From Setoptus koraiensis (Eukaryota > Arthropoda), in NCBI GenBank assembly GCA_048013815.1, contig CM106586.1, positions 15,934,001 to 15,998,000 on the forward strand: a stretch of 64,000 bases of DNA, given 5' to 3'. The notes under the pieces were generated by a model that did not search any database, was not told the DNA's origin, and saw only the letters and a list, made by a program, of their open reading frames with translations. The position numbers and the translations under genes were made by a program. Below, piece after piece: positions 37,353 through 47,429 of the stretch. Within the stretch, counting starts at the first letter, position 1, and each line of letters begins with the position of its first letter.

Positions 37353-40300
37353 CTGCATATATAATATACAATATATAATATACAATATATAATATATGAT
37401 ATACCGGTATTTGTGTGTATCGGACAATGCATAAACCGATTCGCTTAATGCCCATTACACAGATATGCAGATTACACCTGTATGGTACATGCAGCGTATA
37501 GTTTATATGTGTGTATGTGTAATTGTTTGCGGCCCCGGGATCATTATCGCGATGTCACACGAGATGGCTTGGCGTCAACAAATCGACTTGTCAGATAAAT
37601 TGTTGTTGTGGATCAAATTCAGTTCCGTGTTGCGCTGCCACCATTAAAGCACATTAGCTAACAGCGATCAAAAACGACGATAAAGGTGTCCTGAAATAAC
37701 AGCACAACATATTTATTATTGTTGTGTCATTTGCAATTAAGCAACTGGCTCTGTCAGACGGTCTGACGGTCTGACAGAACGGCGACTGACGTACATGATT
37801 TAACACACTTGCCGCTCTATGTCAGCCGCTATCAGCATTTATTTATAAAGCCATTTATAAAGTAAACGTTCGTTGTGTCTCGGCACCGATACGTCCAAAG
37901 AAAGTATTATCGCCTTGCGACTCTCAATTTGAGACAGCCAGAGCGACAGAGAGAACTGAGAGAAAAAGAAGTTTCAAAGAAGAGAAAGAATGCGAACGAC
38001 AACCAGACTAACAGTGATGGCATGCGCTGCAATACTTATTATTATGCATCGGCATACATAATAACAAGCCGCTGTTGCGGTCATATCAATAATAGTTGGT
38101 GCACCGACTAAACTTTACCAACTAACAGCATTTGTGTGTTTGTGTGATTTACCTGTTTAGCGTATACCTACACCTGTTGAGGCGTCGCCAATCAATCATT
38201 GTGCATTGGCTGACTTTTGGCAAGCTGGCCAGCCAGCCAGCCAGCCAGACGGCGAGCTGCAGAAATGAAAAGGCGCCGGATTATTGTTGTGGATAATAGT
38301 CTGGGATTCAAGTTGATGCTGCTAACAAGTTTGTGTCTATCTCGCCAGCCGATTGTTGATTGTTGCTTGCTGCTTGCTGCCGCGAACGCAAACAAACAAA
38401 CAAATGAATAAATGGCATTGCAGTCATCGGTAAGGCACCATTCTGCCTTGCTGGAGTCGTCATTCGCAATGATCATCATTTATTATAATAGCCGATAATT
38501 GATGGATACACCATCACCAGGTAGCCGCTCATGAGCACTTGCATCAATCAATTGCTCAGTGGTGCTGATGTTGGTTATCATCATTCCGTCGTTTTCAATT
38601 CATCTGTTGTTGTCTCGCTCGCTACGACTATCTCGAGAGAAACATTTGCATTGTGCGCTGCTCGGCAGCGCGATCCAAATGTTTCTCGATAATACAGCGC
38701 TCTCGGCAACATTCGGCCCGTCTCATCTAGCAAGCCAGTGTCTAGTGTATTTGTATCTAGTGCGTTTGCATGCCAAAGAGAAAACTCGCTTGCTGTTGGC
38801 ATTATCAGAGTGTGTATAAAATAATATAAATTGGACGCTGTTCAGACGGCAAAGATTGGGCGGCCAGAGAGGCTTGTCGCGGTCGAATTGATGACGATAT
38901 TCTTTTGTGCGCCTCGGTGGCGACTGGGCAAGCTCTGTTGGCCGGCGCAACACACTGGTCGACACACTGGCTGCAAAGCGTCAGACAACGCAATCAAAAA
39001 TAAATAATTACTAGTTGAGTTGATTAATCAACTTTAAGTAAGTTAACTTTGCCCATGTGTATTATATCTCACATTCGATGCAACCTATTGAATACCTATT
39101 GCATTCATGAGTCGCATCATTATCATGGTGAGTGCAGCCAGCCACGGCAGCATAAACGAAATGACCGCATGAATTTGTTTGTTATTATTTGCAGCAAAAC
39201 TCAAATTTCTCTCGCTGATCGTCTGATTTACCTGTGCAATGTAAGCAAGTATTAATCATTTGTAATGTATGATTAGTTGATGATCAACTCTCTTCGCTGA
39301 ACACATAGTAGCTTCCGAGAAGCTTCGCCAAACGCTCAGCTCTTTTATCCGGCTGAACAAACAGACACTACTCATTAGAAACAACTCATACAAACAACAC
39401 AATCGCCAGTTTCAAACCGACTCTTCTCTCAACTGAAATAACTCTGAGAGTTTGTATTTAGATCAAACCTAACCTGATAGAATTTCGAGCCCTGTTTGTT
39501 GAAGGTATCACCCACTGACTGGGTGCTGGCGAAAGGCGTCTTATCAGGAATTTTGAATTATGAGAAAACCAAAAAATGACCTAAACTGACCGGAAAAAGC
39601 GACGTTAGGATCTCACAAAATGCGACTATGAATAGTTTTGACAGACTCTGTTCCCTTTGATCACTGCATCTGCTCGCAAAAACAGCCACCGGTGACTTGC
39701 ATATCATGCATAGCTAAATGGGCCCATCTTTGATCGATCAGACCAACCTCACGCCGCTCTCCTCGCCTGTTCTCCCAACAACGAGACTCAGGCTGACCAG
39801 AAGTGTATGAGATGACGTGACATAAATATGTTAATGGTGGGTCCATCGTCAGCCCGATTGCAACGGTCCATTTTGGATCACCATCACCGCACCCAAGACG
39901 ACATACAAACAGATCCAAAGGTGGCTTCGATCCACGATGACAGAATTTATGGCTGCCCGAGTGGCGCGGCTAAAGACACACTGGCACAGTCAGCAAATGA
40001 ACAAAAATGAAAACAACTTGACGATCAGTTCACTTCCGGTCCAGTTTCCTTTGGTTGGTTTCCTTTGGTTGGTTTCCTTTGATTGGTTTCCGTTAGTCTT
40101 GTTGCCATGATATAAGCCGAGCCAAGCTGGCCTTGCCCGTTTTGGTCCAGTTCCTGCACACTGCGCCGAAACGGTATTTACATGAATATTCAGTGAGGCA
40201 AGTTGCTCAAGCATCATGGAATTAATAATGCTCAGTGGAGATATTTCGCCACTTTCCCACCGAAGCCATTAGCAAACATTTTTTATTCATTCAGTATTTC

Positions 40301-41681
40301 TCGCTTCTCAACTCACCAAGCCTGCCACTAAGCCTATGGCATACCGAGAGCGGTGCGATGTGAGCGATCATCGTTAAAAGTGTATCGCCAAACAGATCAG
40401 ACCAAATTTATCTCCGGTTCTATCAAATGGATAAGAAAATTGCGAGCAAGGGAGCTCCAGTCCATTGCGCCCAACGATACATAATGAAGCAAAGGAAGGG
40501 ACAAGGTTGGCAAATCTCAGAGCGCCGATTTAGACACAAGCACTTCAGGCAGGTCAGCGCAAATGAATGCGAGCGCAACACCATTTCGGAGATCTTAATC
40601 AGCATTTACTCATTTACTTTCGCCAGTGATAAAAATTAGATCAGAGAATTGACATAGACAGAGTTGACACTTTTGTCCGTTCGCTTGCTTTACCGATCAT
40701 TTATTAGTGTTTCATGACAACGAGATAAGCCATCCGCGAAGTCACAATGCCATCAGTGAATTCACTTCTAGCCACTGATGACTCTTCTCTTTCCATTTAT
40801 CTTCAGTTACTGTCACTCCAACGAGCCCATATGCATCTCGTATGTCTAAAGATTCCTCATCTGTTGTACCTAGTGATCAGGCTGATGTGTCGAAATAATT
40901 GCCGCTATAATCATCATCGTCCTTGGTTGAGCTTCCACATCCAAAGCAGTCGCCCCAACCCGCCAAAACGACATTGGGTCCATTGTTTACAGCCTGCAGT
41001 ACTATTAGCAGACAGACAATAAATGCTAACACAATTAACTTCATGATGACTTGCACCCGTTACTTATTGATTCAATTTGGTATTGCTCAAATAAAAGAGA
41101 TATTTCTTCTCAAGCGCAAATTTCTAGTGGATGAATGCGCCGCTGGAAACGATTCTTTTATACCCGTCGATCTGATAATTTTTCATCTATCTCACCTCGA
41201 TGACTCCACATACAGGTGCTGTTGCTCACGCAAATGGTAAATCTATTTTTAAAAATATTGTTGTTTTGGTGACATTCCTACAATTGTCAGATGTGTCGTA
41301 ATCGATACCTTACCTAGCACCCCTACTGCATAATATTTTCTATTCGTGAAAAACTTTTCATACACGCAATGTAAGCATGACAGAAATTACTACACTATTC
41401 TGTCCCAAGTTGTCGAAGTATCACAAACAACATTAAAACAAAAATATCACAAAAAAATCACAAAAATATCGTGAATTTGAGAGATTATCTCGCTCAGAGC
41501 GAAAGAATCCCGCCCGAAACGAGCGCTCGCTCCGCGACAAAATTACATGCACAAAATTCAATTTTACCGCGAGAAAATCAAGTTAAAACATTGAAAACAT
41601 GATCGTTTTCGCATTTGAACTTGTTCGCTTCCAGATGACTATTTCTGTGTCTCAAATCATAATATCCCGTCAGAATTATTT

Positions 41682-42266
41682 ATGAAGATGCAACACAAAC
41701 AAATATTCACTCTTCTAACAAGATGTTTGATGAACAAATCGAATGTTCTGGCTCACAATCCACCAGTAAACTTGGTGGCTCAACAACCTCGACGTCTATT
41801 GTCCTGCACGGGCCAATTGAGAGCCGAGGAGTCATACGACCTTGGGCCGTATCCTAGAACAAAGGAGGACTATTTGAGGGCCGCAAGGAAGTACAATCTT
41901 ATACCAGAGGATTACAAACCTCTACCCGAGGAAGAAGGTCTCGGTGATTACCCTGACATCCCAGCCTTCAGTGGATTTAGGCGTGACAGATATGAGGATT
42001 ATACCGATATAATGTTCGATCGCAGTTATGGAGAGATCATACACCGTGACGCCGATCTATACTACTGGGAGAGAATTGATCCCCAGCACGAGGAATATCA
42101 GAGGATGTCTCTGGCTCTGAGATGTTTTATCTTTTTTGGTTTCTGGGCCTTCTTTCCTGCGGTGCACTTTGTGAGTGAGTACTTTGATATTCACGTCAAT
42201 CACCCTAGAAAGCAAAAACAACACCCCAGGGATGGTCCTCATTACTCATTTGATTTAGTAGATTGA
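41682..42266 (+). CDS. NDUFB8: NDUFB8, complex I accessory subunit
   Basis: Single-pass subunit of the proximal membrane arm of mitochondrial complex I. The 194-aa precursor starts with a basic N-terminus ending RRLLSCTGQL, a plausible mitochondrial presequence. The family core follows: LGPYPRTKEDYLRAARKYNL, EDYKPLPEEEGLGDYP, and WERIDP before a hydrophobic helix at about 146-166 (LRCFIFFGFWAFFPAVHFV). A short matrix or intermembrane tail with NHPRKQKQ follows. Two ATGs, at 41682 and 41688, are equivalent. Single exon. AATAAA is at 42314-42319, about 48 bases past the stop. It converges with the DCN1-like gene. Confidence 0.92.
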   Translation: MKMQHKQIFTLLTRCLMNKSNVLAHNPPVNLVAQQPRRLLSCTGQLRAEESYDLGPYPRTKEDYLRAARKYNLIPEDYKPLPEEEGLGDYPDIPAFSGFRRDRYEDYTDIMFDRSYGEIIHRDADLYYWERIDPQHEEYQRMSLALRCFIFFGFWAFFPAVHFVSEYFDIHVNHPRKQKQHPRDGPHYSFDLVD

Positions 42267-42313
42267 TCGAGAATCGTGGTAGCAATGTTAGCGATGTTAT
42301 AAAGTCATTGTAA

Positions 42314-42319
42314 AATAAA
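42314..42319 (+). terminator. PolyA signal of NDUFB8
   Basis: AATAAA 48 bases after the NDUFB8 stop codon. Confidence 0.65.
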
Positions 42320-42511
42320 TAGTCTACAAGAATATCTAGATTTTTTTTTGTCGCCTCTAGCCAGCTCTTTGTGCGGCAAGACGATCGAATTGCCATGGGT
42401 ATGATCGGTTATTCGATGGGAATCATCGTGCTGTATCACCGGAATAAAAGAGGAGGAGAGGCACAGATAAAAGTTTAAATCACCCTCTGTTATATTTTAT
42501 ATTGATTTGGA

Positions 42512-43563
42512 TCATGATATACACATGTTGTTATCCTGTTGCAGTTTGGATTTAGCATATTCCACAAAGTCATCTATAAGCACGGGCCAGGCTCCCTCTT
42601 CGTCGTAGTTTGACATATCATCATTTATCATTCTGCTAAAATCCAATAGTAAATTCCAGGTGTCTCTAGGTATAGCTCTCTTATGCGTTTCCTGTAGAAA
42701 TTGTATCCATAGATCGAGGAACCTAAATCTGCCACTTAATACTATCTTCCAGTAGGCGATTGCCATATCGAGATCTAATGATTTTTGGCTAGCATTCTTG
42801 GCATAATTGAATGTGAATTGATAGAATTCCTTGAATGTGGCCTGGTTTTCAATTTCTTGCTGCAATGAGGGCAATCTAGATTTTAATTTGTCTATAGAAT
42901 CACAGCCTAATTCGAGCATACCATATGAGAATTCATCATGCGTAAATTCGCACTGAGTTGAGGCGTTGAATTTCCACGCAATTATTAAGACAATAATGGA
43001 GGCCGGATCTAGGCCTAGCTCGTCTAAGAATCTGACAACGCCATCGGCAGTGATTTTTTCCGGCTCCGTGGGGTCCCTATACCTCTGGTAGGTGGCCTCG
43101 AGCTTTCTCTTGTCCAAACTGGAGTGTTTGGCTAGATCACGGTGAAAAGCTTCGGGGTTCTGAAAGTACATGTCGCTGGCGATTTCGAGCTGCCAATTGT
43201 ATTGTTGCAGACAGTGTATGGCCGTCTTCTCATTGGTGTTGGTGAATTGCATGAATGACTTGACCCGCTCGCGCTGGTTCGCCTTGAGCTTATTCTGCGT
43301 TGCGTGGGTTTCGTTTCGTTTGGTTTCATCGGGTTTCGTTGGGTTTCGTTGGGTTTCATCGGGTTTCGTCGGGTTTCGTCGGGTTTCGTCGGGTTTCGTC
43401 GGGTTTCGTCGGGTTCGGTTGCGGCGTTCGTTGGGTTCCGTTGGTTCGCGGGGTCCGGTTAGGTGTTCGTCGGGAGGGAGAGAGAATTGGAATTGGTCAG
43501 TGGCTTGTCGGCGTGATATTCGGGATATTAGTGACAGGTTATTGTTTGTCACCGACTTACCAT
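42512..43563 (-). CDS. DCUN1D1: DCN1-like cullin neddylation factor (two exons)
   Basis: DCN1-like proteins are scaffold E3s that help UBE2M place NEDD8 on cullins. Exon 1 contributes only the start codon, ATG at 43561-43563, followed at once by a GTAAGT donor. Exon 2 is 42512-43294, after an AACGCAG acceptor. The product is 261 aa, against 259 in human DCUN1D1, and begins [16 protein letters not shown] like human MNKLKSSQKDKVRQFM. It has an N-terminal UBA-like domain (to about 48) and a PONY domain (about 60-250) with [28 protein letters not shown], and the conserved end [21 protein letters not shown]. The open frame upstream of exon 2 is intronic tandem repeat, not protein. Confidence 0.92.
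43295..43560 (-). other. Intron directly after the DCN1-like start codon
   Basis: 266-bp GT-AG intron. It begins immediately after ATG and contains a GGTTTCGTC(G/T) 10-bp array at about 43305-43420. The array has no stop codon on the coding strand in one frame, which makes the intron look like an N-terminal extension ([10 protein letters not shown] repeats). Confidence 0.85.
43305..43420. repeat. 10-bp GGTTTCGTCG intronic minisatellite
   Basis: About eleven copies of GGGTTTCGTC or GGGTTTCATC/GTT variants inside the DCN1-like intron. Confidence 0.9.
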
Positions 43564-43870
43564 AGTTGCTGGGCGACTCCGTAAAGCTATGAATGTCAGC
43601 TTAGTAGTTGTGTGTGGTATAAAATGGCGTGACAAATATCAGATTGTGTGGCTACTGGCGGGGCTAGCTGTCGTGTTTGGGCTAATCTCATAGAGGCTGG
43701 CTAATTAAGCGGCCGAATATACGATAATAATAATGAATTTTTCATCAAAATCCAGTCAGTGATTTCAGTCAGTGCCATCCAACGCTCGCCACTGCACCGA
43801 CGTCGCTTGTGAGCTGGCGACGGCCATGGCTGCCTGTTTGTCTCTGTGATGCGTAATGCCTTGCACACAC

Positions 43871-43895
43871 ACACACTGTGTATTGCACAGTGTGT
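43871..43895. repeat. Inverted repeat in CA/TG-rich DNA
   Basis: ACACACTGTG (43871-43880) and CACAGTGTGT (43886-43895) form a perfect 10-bp stem with a five-base loop. A third CACAGTGTGT arm at 43900-43909 allows alternative pairing. Confidence 0.8.
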
Positions 43896-44708
43896 AATGC
43901 ACAGTGTGTGAGCGACACACACACACACACAGGATCGAGGCGACATCTAGTGCTCGTGACCGGCGCCATTTACGGATCGACATTTCATTATGCGCCATTT
44001 ACAATATATCACCAATTGTCAATTAGTAATTGACATTCGAACAACAACCGTTAGTTTGTTTGCCTCGAATAATTGGCCCATTTTGCACACCCAACCACAA
44101 CAACTGACCCGCGTCCAGCCACATCCGAGCCCTAATCCGCTTGGGGACCACCCGCTCCGATGGCGGTGCCGCGTGGCACCCGTCAACGCCGCACCATTGT
44201 GATCTCCGGTCTTTTCCAATGTCCAGTGTCCAATGTCCAGTGTCCAATGTCCAGTGGCCGGGGCTCCCGCTTGAGCCCGAAGAGTTGACCGGACGGCCGC
44301 TCATATCGACTGTATATTAACTGTGTATTGTCGACCGATGTCGTCGGCGAGTGACTTGTCGGCAGTGAGGCAGAGCGAAACGGCCAACTTGTCCGCGTCA
44401 ACGAGCCACAATCGCAAAGTCACTTGTTATGCCGGGCCCCCCCCCCGCGATTTTGTAATGGCCGCAGACAATCCGCCCGCAGTCGCGAGTAACTTGAGAC
44501 AAATTCTTTCAATGTCAGCTCTGTCGCTGTTAGCTGTCACTTGTGCGCCGGTGCCCTCACTGCCCCCTCGAAAGTTTCACACTTGATTTATATCCGCACC
44601 AAATGAGCGGCCGTGAGTGGGCCGCCGCAACAACAACCACGAGCCATTGTTGTGGGCACCGAGGAAACTTGCATCAGTTCCTATATCGCTCTACATTTCG
44701 ATTACTAT

Positions 44709-44768
44709 TGCGATTATCATTGCGATCATCATTGCGATCATCATTGCGCTCATTATTGCGATTATTAT
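44709..44768. repeat. 12-bp TGCGATCATCAT array
   Basis: Five copies with TTAT or CTCA variants. Confidence 0.85.
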
Positions 44769-46081
44769 CAGTGCGACCATGAATAATCATCGTACCGTCA
44801 TCTGGTGGCACTTGATTTATTGCAACTTACGACTGTACTCAAACTATCGGATCGCCAGAACGCTTGCTCTCTCTGTTGCTCTAATTAGTGCTAATAAATT
44901 AACCCATATCTCTCGGTGTAACGTGTTCGCGCATACGTATTTGCGTATTCATGCGTATGTGTATATTAACCGCGCGCTGTTATTATTATTGTTATTGTTA
45001 TATAACATCAGTCGGTGAACAGATATAAACAAACTGGGCCAGTCGCGCAAAGTTTGTCTATTATTATGCAGTGATAGATTGCAGATACAATTGAATATCC
45101 ACAATATCGCCGCTGCTGCTGCTATATCAAACGTAACGCAATGGCGCATTAGTGGTGAGGCAAATAGATTAGCGAAATTAGTATAGCCGCACAAACAGCT
45201 CACAAATAAACCAGAGATGGAAAGGCGACTCGGGGGGCTCTAAAGTAATCGAGATGATTGCCGCGATATTGGCGCCAGTGCCGCGCAACACAATCAATTA
45301 CTGGCACCAATTTACAAACCTTGGCCAAAGTCATGAGCGACTTTCGCATGCGTTTGTATCGGGCCAGCGCGATACACTGCAATCTCTTGTCCATCCCAAA
45401 CATATCTGTCTATGTGTATTTACACAAATTGGCCCCCTTCTCTAGACCTATAACTTTGCAATTCTATATGGAATATGATCGCGTCGAGTGTGTCATGATC
45501 ACTTGACCATAACCATACCACCGCCATCCTCATAACCACAACACCACCGCCATTCTCATAAGCATAATTGCAGCCATGCTACTTAAGAGCACTGTTGGTC
45601 GTTTCTGGTCAATGGTCAGCATCAACACCAATCATGTCGCTGCTGTTGGTTGTGTTTGGCCAACTTGGGCATGTCAGTTTTCGAGTTTTCTTCTCTGTCG
45701 CAGCTTACATGGCGGGCGATTTGTGGTTCGCTTCGACTGTTCGTCTCGATCACCTGATGTCCGAGAGAACGGATAAACAGTTGGCACTAATAACTGGCTA
45801 ATAGCACTCAATGCAATAGGCCAAACAAGTGAATAACTGAGTATAGGCGCGTGCGCAAAGTGTATCATGGCAAAATATCACCACCATTAGTGTCAGTTGT
45901 TCAGTTATAAGGCCAATTATAGGTTTACGCAAATGGCAGAAGCTTTGCCACTTGAGTGAAAGCAGTGATCGAGCAAAAATAGTTGAGCCAACTTTGAATG
46001 CAACAACAGCAAAATTAAAAAATAAGGTGCGCGAATGTGGACAAGACAACTCAATCAACTGAACGCCACTAGCCACGGGAT

Positions 46082-47368
46082 ATGTCAAACGACAAATTAT
46101 CGCCCACACAATACGAGCAGAGCGTGACACCACAGAAAATGCACAACAATGAATCGGCAGCAAATTTGCACTTATACTTGCACAATTCGCAAGATTTGCC
46201 TCAGATGCAAATGCAAACAGTTCACAATTACAACGATTACAACAAGTACGACAGTGATCATCAACAACAACAAGCGAGTTACGAGGACCCTCGCAGTTTC
46301 TACCCCATGACCACATCGGTCATAGCGCCTGACCAAATGAATGAACCGACACAAACACAAGCTACATTGATAACGATGAAATCTAACAACAACAACAACA
46401 GTTATGTAATGGCAAATAGACAAACGGCCGTGTATCACAATCAGGCGATAAATGGCCAACAGTACCAACAGTTAACGCAACAGGCACCACCCTTCTTGTT
46501 GGCATCTGTCCCGACACCGTACGACAGTAGCCATAGCCATTCTTGCCAATGGATGGAGTCCGCACCGCCGGCACAGCCAAACAGACCACAATACAACCGA
46601 GCGGATCGGATATCAGACAGATCAGATAGAATAGATAGACGAGCGATATTGGTGAATGAGGGCCAAAACGAAACGATGATACTGAGTAATGACGAGCAAC
46701 GTCCGCTCGAAGTGCAACCGCCAACGGTAATTATCAAAAAAAGAGTTAAAGCCAACAGAAAGGAGCGCAAGCGGACCCAATCCATCAATCAGGCTTTCTC
46801 AGATTTGCGCAAACACATACCAAACGTGCCTTCTGATACAAAACTATCCAAAATCAAAACTCTCCGACTGGCTATAAGCTATATTGGGCATCTGATGGAA
46901 TCACTGGATCAAGATCAAGGGGACACTGTCACTTCGAGGGGCAGCTCAACTGACAAGCAGCATATATTTATTGGTGATATCGAAGATGGCCAAGACGCTC
47001 CAAAGCAACCCAACGACCGCCAACAGGCTCGAGACGAGCACAGTCGGACGGGCTCAAACGGCTCTGACAACTTTGCCAGCAGTACACCCACTTTGAACTG
47101 GGTGGCCGGCCCCAACAGCCAAGCCCCATCTCATGCAAATACCCCAACAACTGTCAAGAGAAACAAAACTGCCAAGGTTAGGACAGGTTGGCCAGAGATA
47201 GTTTGGTCATTATCCTCCACTAGCAATGCTATGACAAATAACCAAATCAATGCAGCACAAAACAATGCCCTAATTACAGGTAGAGCTATCAATAATTTGG
47301 ACCAGAAACCGGAAACAGTCCACAACAGCACATTGTGCAATGCACGAGCAAATGAATCAAATTTGTAA
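46082..47368 (+). CDS. HAND-type bHLH transcription factor
   Basis: Twist/HAND-class bHLH factor; HAND proteins direct heart, visceral mesoderm and related fates as E-protein heterodimers. The bHLH is at about 221-275: basic region [14 protein letters not shown], helix 1 [14 protein letters not shown], loop SDTKLSKIK, helix 2 [24 protein letters not shown].(H/Y)LM is HAND-like. A second HAND hallmark, RTGWPEIVW (about 366-374), lies near the C-terminus, as in HAND1/2 (RTGWPQHVW). Total 428 aa, roughly twice the usual length, from a 210-residue Gln/Asn-rich N-terminus and Ser/Asn-rich linkers. Single exon, whereas most HAND genes have one intron. The stop lies 61 bases from the convergent KIF3B stop. 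Confidence 0.9.
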   Translation: MSNDKLSPTQYEQSVTPQKMHNNESAANLHLYLHNSQDLPQMQMQTVHNYNDYNKYDSDHQQQQASYEDPRSFYPMTTSVIAPDQMNEPTQTQATLITMKSNNNNNSYVMANRQTAVYHNQAINGQQYQQLTQQAPPFLLASVPTPYDSSHSHSCQWMESAPPAQPNRPQYNRADRISDRSDRIDRRAILVNEGQNETMILSNDEQRPLEVQPPTVIIKKRVKANRKERKRTQSINQAFSDLRKHIPNVPSDTKLSKIKTLRLAISYIGHLMESLDQDQGDTVTSRGSSTDKQHIFIGDIEDGQDAPKQPNDRQQARDEHSRTGSNGSDNFASSTPTLNWVAGPNSQAPSHANTPTTVKRNKTAKVRTGWPEIVWSLSSTSNAMTNNQINAAQNNALITGRAINNLDQKPETVHNSTLCNARANESNL

Positions 47369-47429
47369 TTAATCACAATCATCACAACATTAATTAATTT
47401 TATTTTATTTATAGTTGGTTGGGGTCTGT

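Larger units (their letters stand above)
35060..41681. other. Second repeat-rich gene desert
   Basis: About 6.6 kb with trinucleotide runs (35263-35343, 36181-36235), a 15-bp GATGGGTTTGAGCTC-type array (36957-37031), AT-rich satellite (37360-37401), and a 15-bp GGTTGGTTTCCTTTG array (40055-40095). The block 35.8-36.8 kb is GC-rich. One possible terminal exon on minus (37209-37352) is listed separately. A TATAAAATA at about 38814 is not followed by a convincing frame. Confidence 0.55.
43564..46081. other. Intergenic, DCN1-like to HAND
   Basis: About 2.5 kb upstream of HAND. It holds a CA-rich segment with inverted repeats (43865-43930), a 14-bp TGTCCAATGTCCAG array (44215-44257), a 12-bp TGCGATCATCAT array (44709-44768) and TTA/AAT-rich stretches. 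Probable HAND cis-regulatory DNA by position, without a recognisable motif cluster. Short frames at 45200-45445 on both strands are not convincing. Confidence 0.5.

Noticed and set aside
42600-43552. A 346-residue version of the DCN1-like protein with an [16 protein letters not shown] N-terminus
   Set aside because: The extra part is translated intron: it begins at GTG, consists of a 10-bp DNA repeat, and a clean ATG/GTAAGT donor and GCAG acceptor give the conserved MNKLK start.
45200-45445. Possible exon upstream of HAND (minus, RLQCIALARYKRMRKSLMTLAKV)
   Set aside because: Basic helical-looking peptide, but open frames exist on both strands, with no splice sites or homologues I can name.
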